Positions 50,523-58,910 of a DNA stretch of 64,000 nt are shown piece by piece. This stretch comes from Bradyrhizobium macuxiense (lineage in GTDB: Bacteria > Pseudomonadota > Alphaproteobacteria > Rhizobiales > Xanthobacteraceae). The notes under the pieces were generated by a model that searched no databases, was not told the origin of the DNA, and worked only from the letters and a program-made list of their open reading frames with translations. Numbering within the stretch: position 1 is the first letter of the stretch; each line of letters begins with the position of its first letter. A program made the translations under genes and the position numbers. The stretch spans positions 248,001 to 312,000 of the forward strand of contig NZ_VITY01000006.1 of assembly GCF_007993935.1 (NCBI RefSeq), in the 5' to 3' direction.

Positions 50523-51860
50523 ATGAGCGCAATTGTGTCCGCCACGGATGCGCGGCGATCCCGCGTCCGGCTGTTGATCGTGACGATGCTGTTTCTCGTC
50601 ACCACCGTGAACTACGCCGATCGCGCCACGCTCTCGATCGCCGGCCCCGCCCTCTCCAAGGAACTGCATCTCGACCCGGTCGCGATGGGCTATGTGTTCT
50701 CGGCCTTCGGCTGGTCCTATGTGATCGCCCAGGTGCCGTGCGGCTGGCTGCTCGACCGCTTCGGTTCGAAATGGGTCTATGCGATCAGCATCATCGTGTG
50801 GTCGGTGTTCACCGCGATGCAGGGCATGGTCGGATTCCTGGCCGCGGGAACCGCGGTCGTCGTGCTGTTCGCGCTGCGCTTCCTGGTCGGCATTGCCGAG
50901 GCGCCGTCATTTCCGGCCAACGCGCGCATCGTCGCGGCCTGGTTCCCGGGCAATGAGCGCGGCACCGCATCGGCCTTCTTCAATTCAGGGCAGTATTTCG
51001 CGACCGTGATCTTCGCGCCGCTGATGGGCTGGATCGCGCATGAGCATGGCTGGAGCCATGTGTTCTACGTGATGGGCGGGCTCGGTATCATCATGGGGAT
51101 CGTCTGGATCAAGACGATTTACGAGCCGAAGGACCATCCCGGGATCAACGAGGCCGAGTTCGACTACATCAAGCAGGGCGGCGCGCTGGTCGACATGGAC
51201 GCGGCGAAGGACGGCAAGACGCAGGACAGCGGCCCGCGCTGGGACCACATCCGCCAGCTGCTCGCCAACCGCATGATGCTCGGCGTCTATATCGGCCAGT
51301 ACTGCATCAACACCCTGACCTACTTCTTCCTGACCTGGTTCCCGGTCTATCTGGTGAAGGAGCGCGGGCTCTCGATCCTGCAAGCCGGCTTCGTCGCGAC
51401 CTTGCCGGCGCTGTGCGGCTTCATCGGCGGCGTGCTCGGCGGTGTGATCTCCGACTACATCCTGCGCCGCAGCGGCTCGCTGACCATGGCGCGCAAGATC
51501 CCGATCGTCGGCGGCATGCTGCTGTCGATGGTGATCATAGGCTGCAACTACGTCGACAGCCAGGCGCTGGTGATTGGGTTCATGGCGCTCGCATTCTTCG
51601 GCAAGGGCATCGGCGCGCTTGGCTGGGCCGTGGTCTCCGACACCTCGCCGAAGGAAGCCGGCGGCGTCTCCGGCGGGTTGTTCAACACCTTCGGCAATCT
51701 GTCCTCGATCACGACCCCGATCATCATCGGCTACATCCTCGCCGCCACCGGCTCGTTCAACGGCGCGCTGGTGTTCGTCGGCGCCAACGCGCTGGTCGCG
51801 GCGATCGCCTATCTCTTCATCGTCGGCGAGATCAAGCGGGTACAGCTGAAGGCGGCCTGA
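50523..51860 (+). CDS. gudP: Glucarate/galactarate transporter (MFS)
   Basis: A 445-residue major facilitator protein with about 12 membrane segments. It is strikingly like enterobacterial GudP: NYADRATLSIAGPALSKEL, MGYVFSAFGWSYV, EAPSFPANARIVAAWFPGNE, then FLTWFPVYLVKERGLSILQ and GALGWAVVSDTSPKEAGGV. It would import D-glucarate, galactarate or related hexarates with protons. The start at 50523 has CCAAGGAGGCGCGA upstream. It is the first gene of the rightward hexarate group and has a LysR-type site in its promoter. Confidence 0.95.
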   Translation: MSAIVSATDARRSRVRLLIVTMLFLVTTVNYADRATLSIAGPALSKELHLDPVAMGYVFSAFGWSYVIAQVPCGWLLDRFGSKWVYAISIIVWSVFTAMQGMVGFLAAGTAVVVLFALRFLVGIAEAPSFPANARIVAAWFPGNERGTASAFFNSGQYFATVIFAPLMGWIAHEHGWSHVFYVMGGLGIIMGIVWIKTIYEPKDHPGINEAEFDYIKQGGALVDMDAAKDGKTQDSGPRWDHIRQLLANRMMLGVYIGQYCINTLTYFFLTWFPVYLVKERGLSILQAGFVATLPALCGFIGGVLGGVISDYILRRSGSLTMARKIPIVGGMLLSMVIIGCNYVDSQALVIGFMALAFFGKGIGALGWAVVSDTSPKEAGGVSGGLFNTFGNLSSITTPIIIGYILAATGSFNGALVFVGANALVAAIAYLFIVGEIKRVQLKAA

Positions 51861-51885
51861 GCCAGGCCGCCTATGTCTATCGACC

Positions 51886-51971
51886 CGTCATTGCGAGGAG
51901 CGAAGCGACGAAGCAATCCATCTTTCCGCATGTGCGGACAAATGGATTGCTTCGCTTCGCTCGCAATGACG
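51886..51971. repeat. Intergenic palindromic repeat, family 1 (short form)
   Basis: CGTCATTGCG at one end and CGCAATGACG at the other, with AAGCAATCCAT and ATGGATTGCTT inside. It lacks the nested hairpin present in the copy at 4239-4355. It lies just behind gudP, between it and the LysR gene. Confidence 0.9.
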
Positions 51972-52025
51972 GGGATGGAGCTTGGACACAAATCTCGGAA
52001 AACGGCGGCTTCGGCCGCCGTCTTT

Positions 52026-52049
52026 GTCTGCTTTTTTGTCTGCTTTTTT
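52026..52049. repeat. Two exact 12-base direct repeats with T6 runs
   Basis: GTCTGCTTTTTT occurs twice in a row, followed by a partial third copy (GTCTTCTT). The run lies 27 bases before the LysR start; the T-runs could act as a terminator tail for gudP or change promoter spacing by slippage. Confidence 0.7.
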
Positions 52050-52075
52050 GTCTTCTTGGCCAGTAGGAGGCATCG

Positions 52076-53029
52076 ATGCTAGAACGTACAAATCCCCGAC
52101 CGATCCATTCCGGGTTAGCATCGATGTTCGACCTGAGCCAGCTCCGCTGTTTCGTCACGGTGGCCGAAGAACTGCACTTCGGCCGCGCCGCGGCGCGGCT
52201 CAACATGACCCAGCCGCCGCTGAGCCGGCAGATCCAGGTGCTCGAGCACATCATCGACGCGCCGCTGCTGGAGCGCACCAGCCGCTCGGTGCGGCTCACG
52301 CCGGCGGGCCGCAGCTTTTTGCCCGAGGCGCGGCGCATCCTCAAGCTCGCGGAATCCGCATCGCAGGTCGCCCGCCGCATCGCGCTCGGCAAGACCGGCT
52401 CGCTCAAGATCGGCTTCACGGCGGCGGCCGCCTACGGCTTCCTGCCCGACCTGATCGCAGCCGCCCGCTCCCGCCTGCCTGAAGTGGATTTTTCGCTGAA
52501 GGAGATGGTCTCCGGCGATCAGTTCGAGGCGCTGACCACCGGCCAGATCGATGCCGGCCTGTTGCGCCCGCCGATCGCGCGGCCGGAATTCGCCAGCCGC
52601 CGCGTCGTGGCCGAGCCGCTGCTCGCCGCGATCCCGAAGAAGCATCCGCTGGCCGCAGCCGACACCGTCAGCATCAAGGATTTCGACGACCAGCCGTTCG
52701 TGATGTATTCGCCCTATGAGGCGCGCTACTTCCACGACCTGCTGGTGTCGATGTTCACCCGCGCCGACGTGCTACCGCGCTATGTGCAACACCTCAGCCA
52801 GATCCACTCGATCCTCGCGATGGTGCGCGCCGGGCTCGGCGTCGCGATCGTGCCGGAGGCCGCCGCGAGCCTGAAGATCGCGGACGTCAAGCTAAAGCCG
52901 CTGAAGCTGCGCACGCCGGTGCCGGTCGAACTGTTCATGGTGTGGCGGCGCGACCACGAGAACCAGCTGCTGCCGTCATTGATCGAGATCGCAACCGAAA
53001 TCGCGGCGCCGCAGCTGCGCGGCGATTGA
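52076..53029 (+). CDS. LysR-family regulator of hexarate catabolism (inferred)
   Basis: A 317-residue LysR protein. The winged helix is in RCFVTVAEELHFGRAAARLN then MTQPPLSRQIQVLE, and the effector domain has GLLRPPIARPEF and RAGLGVAIVPEAAA. Its place between gudP and kdgD makes it the natural regulator of this set. The start at 52076 has AGGAGG five bases upstream; the alternative ATG at 52124 gives the usual N-terminus (MFDLSQLRCF) but has a weak site. The candidate operator at 52102 overlaps the coding start. Confidence 0.9.
   Translation: MLERTNPRPIHSGLASMFDLSQLRCFVTVAEELHFGRAAARLNMTQPPLSRQIQVLEHIIDAPLLERTSRSVRLTPAGRSFLPEARRILKLAESASQVARRIALGKTGSLKIGFTAAAAYGFLPDLIAAARSRLPEVDFSLKEMVSGDQFEALTTGQIDAGLLRPPIARPEFASRRVVAEPLLAAIPKKHPLAAADTVSIKDFDDQPFVMYSPYEARYFHDLLVSMFTRADVLPRYVQHLSQIHSILAMVRAGLGVAIVPEAAASLKIADVKLKPLKLRTPVPVELFMVWRRDHENQLLPSLIEIATEIAAPQLRGD
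52102..52126. promoter_or_regulatory. Candidate LysR site (T-N11-A) at the LysR start
   Basis: GATCCAT, eleven bases, then ATCGATG. The left arm is identical to that at 50422 and the spacing is the same. The inverted repeat CATCGATGCTA (52071-52081) and TAGCATCGATG (52116-52126) overlaps it. It suggests autoregulation. Confidence 0.5.
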
Positions 53030-53048
53030 TGCAGAGTTAGCATCGCTC
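53024..53048. promoter_or_regulatory. Candidate LysR site (T-N11-A) upstream of kdgD
   Basis: GATTGAT, eleven bases (GCAGAGTTAGC), then ATCGCTC. The right part of the spacer plus the arm (GTTAGCATCG) repeats that of 52102. It overlaps the end of the LysR gene and lies 104 bases before kdgD. Confidence 0.45.
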
Positions 53049-53152
53049 GATACCGCGTTTGGCTTGGACGCGCATCGAAGCATTTCCTAGAAACTCCGCC
53101 ATGGACGCGCGCTCTCGCGCATCCTTCCCAACATCATTCAAGGAGTGGCGCC

Positions 53153-54094
53153 ATGAGCAAGATGACCCCTCGGGAGATGGCCGCTAAAATCGGCGGCGGC
53201 CTCCTGTCTTTTCCCGTGACCCCGTTCAACGCGGACTATTCGTTCAACGAGGCGACCTATCGCGCCAACATGGACTGGCTGTGCGGCTATGACGTCGCCG
53301 GCCTGTTCGCCGCCGGCGGCACCGGCGAGTTCTTCTCGCTGACGCCATCTGAAGTTCCCCACGTCGTCAAGATCGCCGTCGAAGAGACCAAGGGCCGCGT
53401 TCCAGTGCTGGCCGGCACCGGCTACGGCACCGCGATCGCGCGCGAGATCGCAATCGGCGCGGAAAAGGCCGGCGCCGATGGCCTCTTGCTGCTGCCGCCC
53501 TATCTCACGCATGCCGAGCAGGACGGTCTCGCCGCCCATGTCGAGGCTATTTGTTCGTCGGTCAAGATCGGCGTCATCGTCTACAACCGCGACAATGCGA
53601 TCCTGCAGCCCGATACGCTGGCCCGCCTCTGCGAGCGCTGCCCGAACCTCGTCGGCTACAAGGACGGCATCGGCGACATCGAGCTGATGACCCGCGTCTA
53701 CACCAAACTCGGCGACCGCCTGACCTATATCGGCGGCCTGCCGACGGCGGAAACCTTCGCGCTGCCCTATCTCGACATGGGCGTCACGACCTATTCGTCG
53801 GCGGTGTTCAATTTCGTGCCGGAATTCGCCACCCAATTCTACGCCGCGGTGCGCCGGCGCGATCATCAGACCATCCATGCTGGACTGAAGGATTTCATCC
53901 TGCCGCTGATCGCGATACGCAACCGCAAGAAGGGCTATGCGGTGTCCATCATCAAGGCCGGCATGAAGGTGATCGGCCGCGATTCCGGCCCGGTGCGGCC
54001 GCCGCTCACCGATCTCACCGAGCAGGAGATCGCCGAGCTCGCGGCACTGGTCGCGAAGCTGCCGCAGGCGGCGGCGCAACAGGCGGCGGAATAA
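53153..54094 (+). CDS. kdgD: 5-dehydro-4-deoxyglucarate dehydratase
   Basis: A 313-residue member of the dihydrodipicolinate synthase superfamily, the step at which glucarate and galactarate breakdown merge: 5-keto-4-deoxyglucarate is dehydrated and decarboxylated to 2,5-dioxopentanoate. The Schiff-base Lys170 is in VGYKDGIGD; Tyr is in VIVYNRDNA; GTGEFFSLTPSE is the phosphate-/carboxylate-side loop. The length fits the family. AAGGAGTGGCGCC precedes the start. It heads kdgD-gudD-aldehyde dehydrogenase, with gaps of 27 and 22 bases. Confidence 0.95.
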   Translation: MSKMTPREMAAKIGGGLLSFPVTPFNADYSFNEATYRANMDWLCGYDVAGLFAAGGTGEFFSLTPSEVPHVVKIAVEETKGRVPVLAGTGYGTAIAREIAIGAEKAGADGLLLLPPYLTHAEQDGLAAHVEAICSSVKIGVIVYNRDNAILQPDTLARLCERCPNLVGYKDGIGDIELMTRVYTKLGDRLTYIGGLPTAETFALPYLDMGVTTYSSAVFNFVPEFATQFYAAVRRRDHQTIHAGLKDFILPLIAIRNRKKGYAVSIIKAGMKVIGRDSGPVRPPLTDLTEQEIAELAALVAKLPQAAAQQAAE

Positions 54095-54121
54095 GAACGC
54101 AAAGCGCGAAGGGAGGAGCAG

Positions 54122-55477
54122 ATGATTCAAGACACGATCCGCACCGGCTTTGCCGGCGCCCCCGTCGTCACGGCGATGGAGGTGATTCCGGTCGCCGGCC
54201 GCGACGGCATGCTCCTCAATCTGAGCGGCGCACACGCGCCGTTCTTCACCCGCAACCTCGTCATCCTCACCGACAACTCCGGCCACACCGGCGTCGGCGA
54301 GGTGCCGGGCGGCGAGAAGATCAGGAAGACGCTGGAAGATGCCCGCGACCTCGTCGTCGGCCAGACCATCGGCGCCTGCAACAATATCCTGGCCTCGATG
54401 CGCCAGGCCTTCGCCGACCGCGACGCCGGCGGCCGCGGCAAGCAGACCTTCGACCTCCGCGTCACCATCCACGCGGTCACCGCGGTGGAATCCGCGCTGC
54501 TCGACCTGCTCGGCCAGCATCTCAACCTCCCGGTCGCAGCGCTGCTCGGCGAGGGCCAGCAGCGCGCTGATGTCGAGACGCTCGGCTATCTCTTCTTCGT
54601 CGGCGACCGCAGCAAGACCAGCCTGCCCTATGTCGAGGGCGAGACCGGCAAGCCCGACTGGTTCAATCTGCGCCATCAGGTGGCGATGACGCCGGAGACC
54701 GTCGTGCGCCTCGCCGAGGCGACGCAGGCGCATTACGGCTTTGCCGATTTCAAGCTCAAGGGCGGCGTGCTCAAGGGCGAAGCGGAGATCGAGGCCGTCA
54801 CGGCAATCGCAAAGCGTTTCCCCAAGGCGCGCGTCACGCTGGATCCGAACGGCGCCTGGTCGCTGGATGAAGCGATCCGGCTGTGCAGCAACATGCACGG
54901 CGTGCTCGCCTATGCCGAGGATCCCTGCGGCGCCGAGGCCGGCTTCTCCGGCCGCGAGATCATGGCCGAGTTCCGCCGCGCCACGGGGCTGCCGACCGCC
55001 ACCAACATGATTGCGACCGACTGGCGCCAGCTCTCGCATGCGCTGCGGCTCGGGGCCGTCGACATCCCGCTCGCCGATCCGCATTTCTGGACCATGCAGG
55101 GCTCGGTGCGGGTGGCGCAGACCTGCCGCGACAACGGCTTGACCTGGGGTTCGCACTCCAACAACCATTTCGATATTTCGCTGGCGATGTTCACCCATGT
55201 CGGCGCCGCGGCGCCCGGCAAGGTGACCGCGATCGACACCCACTGGATCTGGCAGGACGGCCAAGCGTTGACCAAGGAGCCGCTGCAAATCAAGGGCGGC
55301 AAGATCACGATCCCGGATCGACCGGGTCTCGGCATCGAGCTCGATCGCGGTGCCATCGAGGCGGCGAACGCGCTATACAAGCAGCATGGTCTCGGCGCCC
55401 GCGACGACGCGCTGGCCATGCAGTTCCTGATCGCGGGCTGGACCTTCGACGACAAGCGTCCCTGCCTCGTGCGCTAA
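54122..55477 (+). CDS. gudD: Glucarate dehydratase
   Basis: A 451-residue enolase-superfamily enzyme that dehydrates D-glucarate to 5-keto-4-deoxyglucarate. The base Lys pair is in FADFKLKGGVLKGE; the metal ligands begin at VTLDPNGAWS; the His base is in GSHSNNHFDISLAM. Glucarate dehydratases have this length and the HAPFFTRNLVILTDNSGHTG N-terminal stretch. GGGAGGAG lies before the start. It follows kdgD after 27 bases in the same operon. Confidence 0.95.
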   Translation: MIQDTIRTGFAGAPVVTAMEVIPVAGRDGMLLNLSGAHAPFFTRNLVILTDNSGHTGVGEVPGGEKIRKTLEDARDLVVGQTIGACNNILASMRQAFADRDAGGRGKQTFDLRVTIHAVTAVESALLDLLGQHLNLPVAALLGEGQQRADVETLGYLFFVGDRSKTSLPYVEGETGKPDWFNLRHQVAMTPETVVRLAEATQAHYGFADFKLKGGVLKGEAEIEAVTAIAKRFPKARVTLDPNGAWSLDEAIRLCSNMHGVLAYAEDPCGAEAGFSGREIMAEFRRATGLPTATNMIATDWRQLSHALRLGAVDIPLADPHFWTMQGSVRVAQTCRDNGLTWGSHSNNHFDISLAMFTHVGAAAPGKVTAIDTHWIWQDGQALTKEPLQIKGGKITIPDRPGLGIELDRGAIEAANALYKQHGLGARDDALAMQFLIAGWTFDDKRPCLVR

Positions 55478-55499
55478 CAACAAAAGGTTGGAGAGAACA

Positions 55500-56948
55500 A
55501 TGACCGCTCACCAGAAGAACTTCATCGCCGGCGAATGGATCGACGGAACCAGCATCACGCGGGACATCAACCCCTCCAACACCAAGGACGTGGTCGGCGA
55601 ATACGCCAAGGCCGACAAGGCGCAGACCGAGAAGGCGATCGCCGCCGCGAAGGCCGCCTTCCCGGCCTGGGCGCGTTCGACGCCGCAGGAACGCTTTGAC
55701 GCGCTGACCAAGATCTCGGTCGAAATCCTCGCCCGCAAGGAAGAGCTCGGCCGCCTGCTGGCGCGCGAGGAAGGCAAGACGCTCCCCGAGGGCATCGGCG
55801 AGGTGGCGCGCGCCGGACAAATCTTCGCGTTCTTCGCCGGCGAGGCACTGCGGCTGATGGGCGAGAAGGGCGCATCGGTTCGCCCCGGCCTCGACGTCGA
55901 GATCACCCGCGAGCCGGTCGGCGTCGTCGGCATGATCACGCCGTGGAATTTCCCGATCGCGATCCCGGCCTGGAAGATCGCGCCGGCGCTCTGCTACGGC
56001 AACACCGTCGTGTTCAAGCCGGCCGAGCTGGTGCCGGGCTCCGCCCATGCGCTGTCCGAGATCATCGCGCGCTCCGGCATTCCGGCCGGCGTCTTCAACC
56101 TCGTGGTCGGCTCGGGCTCGGTGGTCGGCCAGACGCTCCTGGATCATCCCGACGTTGCCGCGATCTCGTTCACCGGCTCGGTTCAGACCGGCCGCAAGAT
56201 CGCGCAGGCCTGCGTGCTCTCCAATCCGATGAAGAAGTTCCAGCTCGAGATGGGCGGCAAGAACCCGCTGGTCGTGCTCGATGACGCCGACGTCAAGGTC
56301 GCGGTCGAGGTCGCCGTCAACGGCGCCTATTTCTCGACCGGCCAGCGCTGCACGGCGTCGTCGCGCCTGATCGTCACCGCGGGAATTCACGACCGCTTCG
56401 TCGATGCGATGACCGAGCGGATGAAGGGGCTCTCGGTCGATGACGCGCTGAAGAGCGGCGTGCATGTCGGCCCTGTGGTCGACCAGAGCCAGCTCGACCA
56501 GGACCTCCGCTACATCAAGATCGGCCAGGACGAAGGCGCCCGCCTGCACTGGGGCGGCGAGCTGTTGAACCGCGAAGCGCCCGGCTTCTACCTGCAGCCG
56601 GCGCTGTTCACCGGGGCGACCAACCAGATGCGGATCGCCCGCGAGGAGATATTCGGCCCGGTCGCCTGCGTGATCCGCGCCAAGGACTATGAGGAGGCGC
56701 TGGCCATCTCCAACGACACCGAGTTCGGCCTTGCCTCGGGCATCTGCACCACAAGCCTGAAATACGCCTCGCATTACAAGCGCAACAGCGAGGCCGGCAT
56801 GGTGATGGTCAACCTGCCGACCGCCGGCGTCGACTACCACGTGCCGTTCGGCGGCCGCAAAGGCTCGAGCTACGGCGCGCGCGAACAGGGTGCTTATGCC
56901 CGTGAGTTCTACACCATGGTGAAGACGGCTTACACGTTCCCCGGTTGA
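55500..56948 (+). CDS. Alpha-ketoglutarate semialdehyde dehydrogenase
   Basis: A 482-residue aldehyde dehydrogenase. The NAD-binding part has TPWNFPIAIPAWKIAPAL and FTGSVQTGRKI; the active-site Glu is in FQLEMGGKNP and the Cys in STGQRCTASSRL. Directly behind kdgD and gudD it should oxidise 2,5-dioxopentanoate to 2-oxoglutarate, the last step. TTGGAGAGAAC precedes the ATG at 55500; an in-frame TTG lies 12 bases earlier. Confidence 0.93.
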   Translation: MTAHQKNFIAGEWIDGTSITRDINPSNTKDVVGEYAKADKAQTEKAIAAAKAAFPAWARSTPQERFDALTKISVEILARKEELGRLLAREEGKTLPEGIGEVARAGQIFAFFAGEALRLMGEKGASVRPGLDVEITREPVGVVGMITPWNFPIAIPAWKIAPALCYGNTVVFKPAELVPGSAHALSEIIARSGIPAGVFNLVVGSGSVVGQTLLDHPDVAAISFTGSVQTGRKIAQACVLSNPMKKFQLEMGGKNPLVVLDDADVKVAVEVAVNGAYFSTGQRCTASSRLIVTAGIHDRFVDAMTERMKGLSVDDALKSGVHVGPVVDQSQLDQDLRYIKIGQDEGARLHWGGELLNREAPGFYLQPALFTGATNQMRIAREEIFGPVACVIRAKDYEEALAISNDTEFGLASGICTTSLKYASHYKRNSEAGMVMVNLPTAGVDYHVPFGGRKGSSYGAREQGAYAREFYTMVKTAYTFPG

Positions 56949-56953
56949 GACGC

Positions 56954-57039
56954 GTAGGGTGGGTTAGCCGAAGGCGTAACCCACCGTCGGCACCACACAC
57001 GAAACACGGCGGGTTACGCCTTCGGCTAACCCGCCCTAC
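56954..57039. repeat. Intergenic palindromic repeat, family 5
   Basis: Arms of about 32 bases: GTAGGGTGGGTTAGCCGAAG then GCGTAACCCACC, and GGCGGGTTACGCC then TTCGGCTAACCCGCCCTAC, separated by a short, AC-rich loop. It lies between the aldehyde dehydrogenase and garD. This family is common in Bradyrhizobium-type genomes. It may interrupt or attenuate read-through into garD. Confidence 0.85.
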
Positions 57040-57056
57040 AAACTTCCGGAGCCCTC

Positions 57057-58598
57057 ATGGACCAGTCGATCGGCGCGCAGGAGCAGCCCCGCTACATCAA
57101 GCTCAACGCGCGCGACAATGTCGCGATCGTCGTGAATGATTTCGGCCTGCCTGCCGGCTCCCGCTTCGCCTGCGGACTGACCTTGCGCGCCTTCGTGCCG
57201 CAGGGCCACAAGACCGCATTGGAAGACATCGCCGAAGGCGCGCCGATCATCCGCTATGGCGAGGTGATCGGCCATGCGCTGTCGCCGATCCTCGCCGGCG
57301 AATGGGTCGACGAAGCGCGCATCCGCATGCCGGACGCGCCACCGCTCGATCAGCTCGAGATCGCAACCGCGGTGCCGCCGGCGCTGCCGCCGCTCGAAGG
57401 TTTTACGTTCGAGGGCTACCGCAATCCCGACGGCTCCGTCGGTACCAAGAACATCCTCGGCATCTCCTCGTCAGTGCAATGCGTCAAGGGCACGATGGAA
57501 TATGCGGTGAAGCGCATCCGCGCCGAGCTGCTGCCGAAATATCCCAATGTCGACGACGTCGTGCCGCTGACCCATGCCTATGGCTGCGGCGTCGCCATCA
57601 CGGCGCCCGATGCCGTGGTGCCGATCCGCACCCTGCAGAACCTCGCGCTCAATCCGAATTTCGGGGGCGAGATCCTCGTCGTCGGCCTCGGGTGCGAGAA
57701 GCTCGCGCCGGAACGGCTGGTGCCGGAAGGCATCAATGACGCCATCGTGCGGATGCAGGATGAAGCCTTTGACGGTTTCGGCGCCATCGTCGATGCGATC
57801 ATGACGCAGGCCGAGGCTCGGCTGAAGGTGCTCAACACCCGCAAGCGCGAGACCTGCCCGGCCGCGGATCTCGTGATCGGCCTGCAATGCGGCGGCAGCG
57901 ATGCGTTCTCCGGCGTCACCGCCAACCCCGCCGTCGGCTTTGCCGCCGACCTCCTGGTTCGCGCCGGCGCGACCGTGATGTTCTCGGAAGTGACCGAGGT
58001 GCGCGATGCAATCCAGCTGCTCACCCGCCGCGCCGTCAACGAGGATGTCGGCCGCGCGCTGATCCGCGAGATGGCCTGGTACGACGCCTATCTCGCGCGC
58101 GGCGGCGCCGACCGCAGCGCCAACACCACGCCGGGCAACAAGAAGGGCGGGCTCGCCAACATCGTCGAGAAATCGCTCGGCTCGATCGTCAAGTCGGGCT
58201 CCGGCCCGATCGCGGGCGTGCTGTCGCCCGGCGAGAAGGCACGGCAGAAGGGCATGCTGTTCGCGGCAACGCCGGCCAGCGACTTCATCTGCGGCACCTT
58301 GCAGCTCGCTTCCGGCATGACCTTGCAGGTGTTCACCACCGGCCGCGGCACGCCCTATGGCCTGGCCGCCGCGCCGGTCATCAAGGTCGCGACCCGCAGC
58401 GAGCTGGCGCGGCGCTGGAAGGACCTGATCGATTTCGACGCCGGCTGCATCGCGACCGGCGAGAAGACCATCGAGGAGACCGGCTGGGACCTGTTCCGTC
58501 TGATCCTCGACGTCGCGAGCGGGCGCACCAAGCCGTGGTCGGACAAGTGGGGCATCCACAACGACCTGACGCTGTTCAATCCGGCGCCGGTGACCTGA
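57057..58598 (+). CDS. garD: Galactarate dehydratase
   Basis: A 513-residue GarD/altronate dehydratase-type enzyme. The N-terminal SAF domain is at residues 1-100 and has GHALSPILAGEWV near its end; the catalytic part has FEGYRNPDGSVGTKNILGI, PLTHAYGCGVAI, VIGLQCGGSDAFSGVTANPA and the late GNKKGGLANIVEKSLGSIVK. It dehydrates galactarate to the same 5-keto-4-deoxyglucarate that kdgD takes. Placed behind the glucarate genes, it extends the pathway to galactarate. Its start follows TTCCGGAGCCCTC. Confidence 0.95.
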   Translation: MDQSIGAQEQPRYIKLNARDNVAIVVNDFGLPAGSRFACGLTLRAFVPQGHKTALEDIAEGAPIIRYGEVIGHALSPILAGEWVDEARIRMPDAPPLDQLEIATAVPPALPPLEGFTFEGYRNPDGSVGTKNILGISSSVQCVKGTMEYAVKRIRAELLPKYPNVDDVVPLTHAYGCGVAITAPDAVVPIRTLQNLALNPNFGGEILVVGLGCEKLAPERLVPEGINDAIVRMQDEAFDGFGAIVDAIMTQAEARLKVLNTRKRETCPAADLVIGLQCGGSDAFSGVTANPAVGFAADLLVRAGATVMFSEVTEVRDAIQLLTRRAVNEDVGRALIREMAWYDAYLARGGADRSANTTPGNKKGGLANIVEKSLGSIVKSGSGPIAGVLSPGEKARQKGMLFAATPASDFICGTLQLASGMTLQVFTTGRGTPYGLAAAPVIKVATRSELARRWKDLIDFDAGCIATGEKTIEETGWDLFRLILDVASGRTKPWSDKWGIHNDLTLFNPAPVT

Positions 58599-58693
58599 GC
58601 ATCTGCGCCAGATTAACCGCCCGTTAGCCACGTCCCCACCGGCCGCGGAACGTTGCAATTCGATTCAAATTGTCCGGCCATGGAGGCAGCCCC

Positions 58694-58864
58694 ATGAGCC
58701 GGACATTCAACGACCTCAAGGACCAGGCCGACCGCGCTGAACGGTTGGTACGCACGGGTTTGGACCCGCTGACGGCCGAGCGGCTGCGGGAATTCGCCGA
58801 GGAATGTCGTCGCCAGATGGCCGCGACCGAGCGGGACGAGCGCGGCGCACCGCACGCGGCGTAA
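58694..58864 (+). CDS. Small charged protein (56 residues)
   Basis: A 56-residue protein, mostly a charged helix (FNDLKDQADRAERLVRTGLD then PLTAERLREFAEECRRQMAA). GGAGGCAGC precedes the ATG at 58694. Similar short proteins are common in rhizobia, with no known function. It is convergent with the CYTH-CHAD gene, which ends 47 bases away. Confidence 0.7.
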   Translation: MSRTFNDLKDQADRAERLVRTGLDPLTAERLREFAEECRRQMAATERDERGAPHAA

Positions 58865-58910
58865 GACACCGCCTCATACGAAAGACCGCCGCTACGAGAC
58901 GGTGCATGGT

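Noticed and set aside
53138..55288. An open frame of 716 codons on the minus strand, opposite kdgD and gudD
   Set aside because: It overlaps two clearly recognised enzymes and has no domain or ribosome site.
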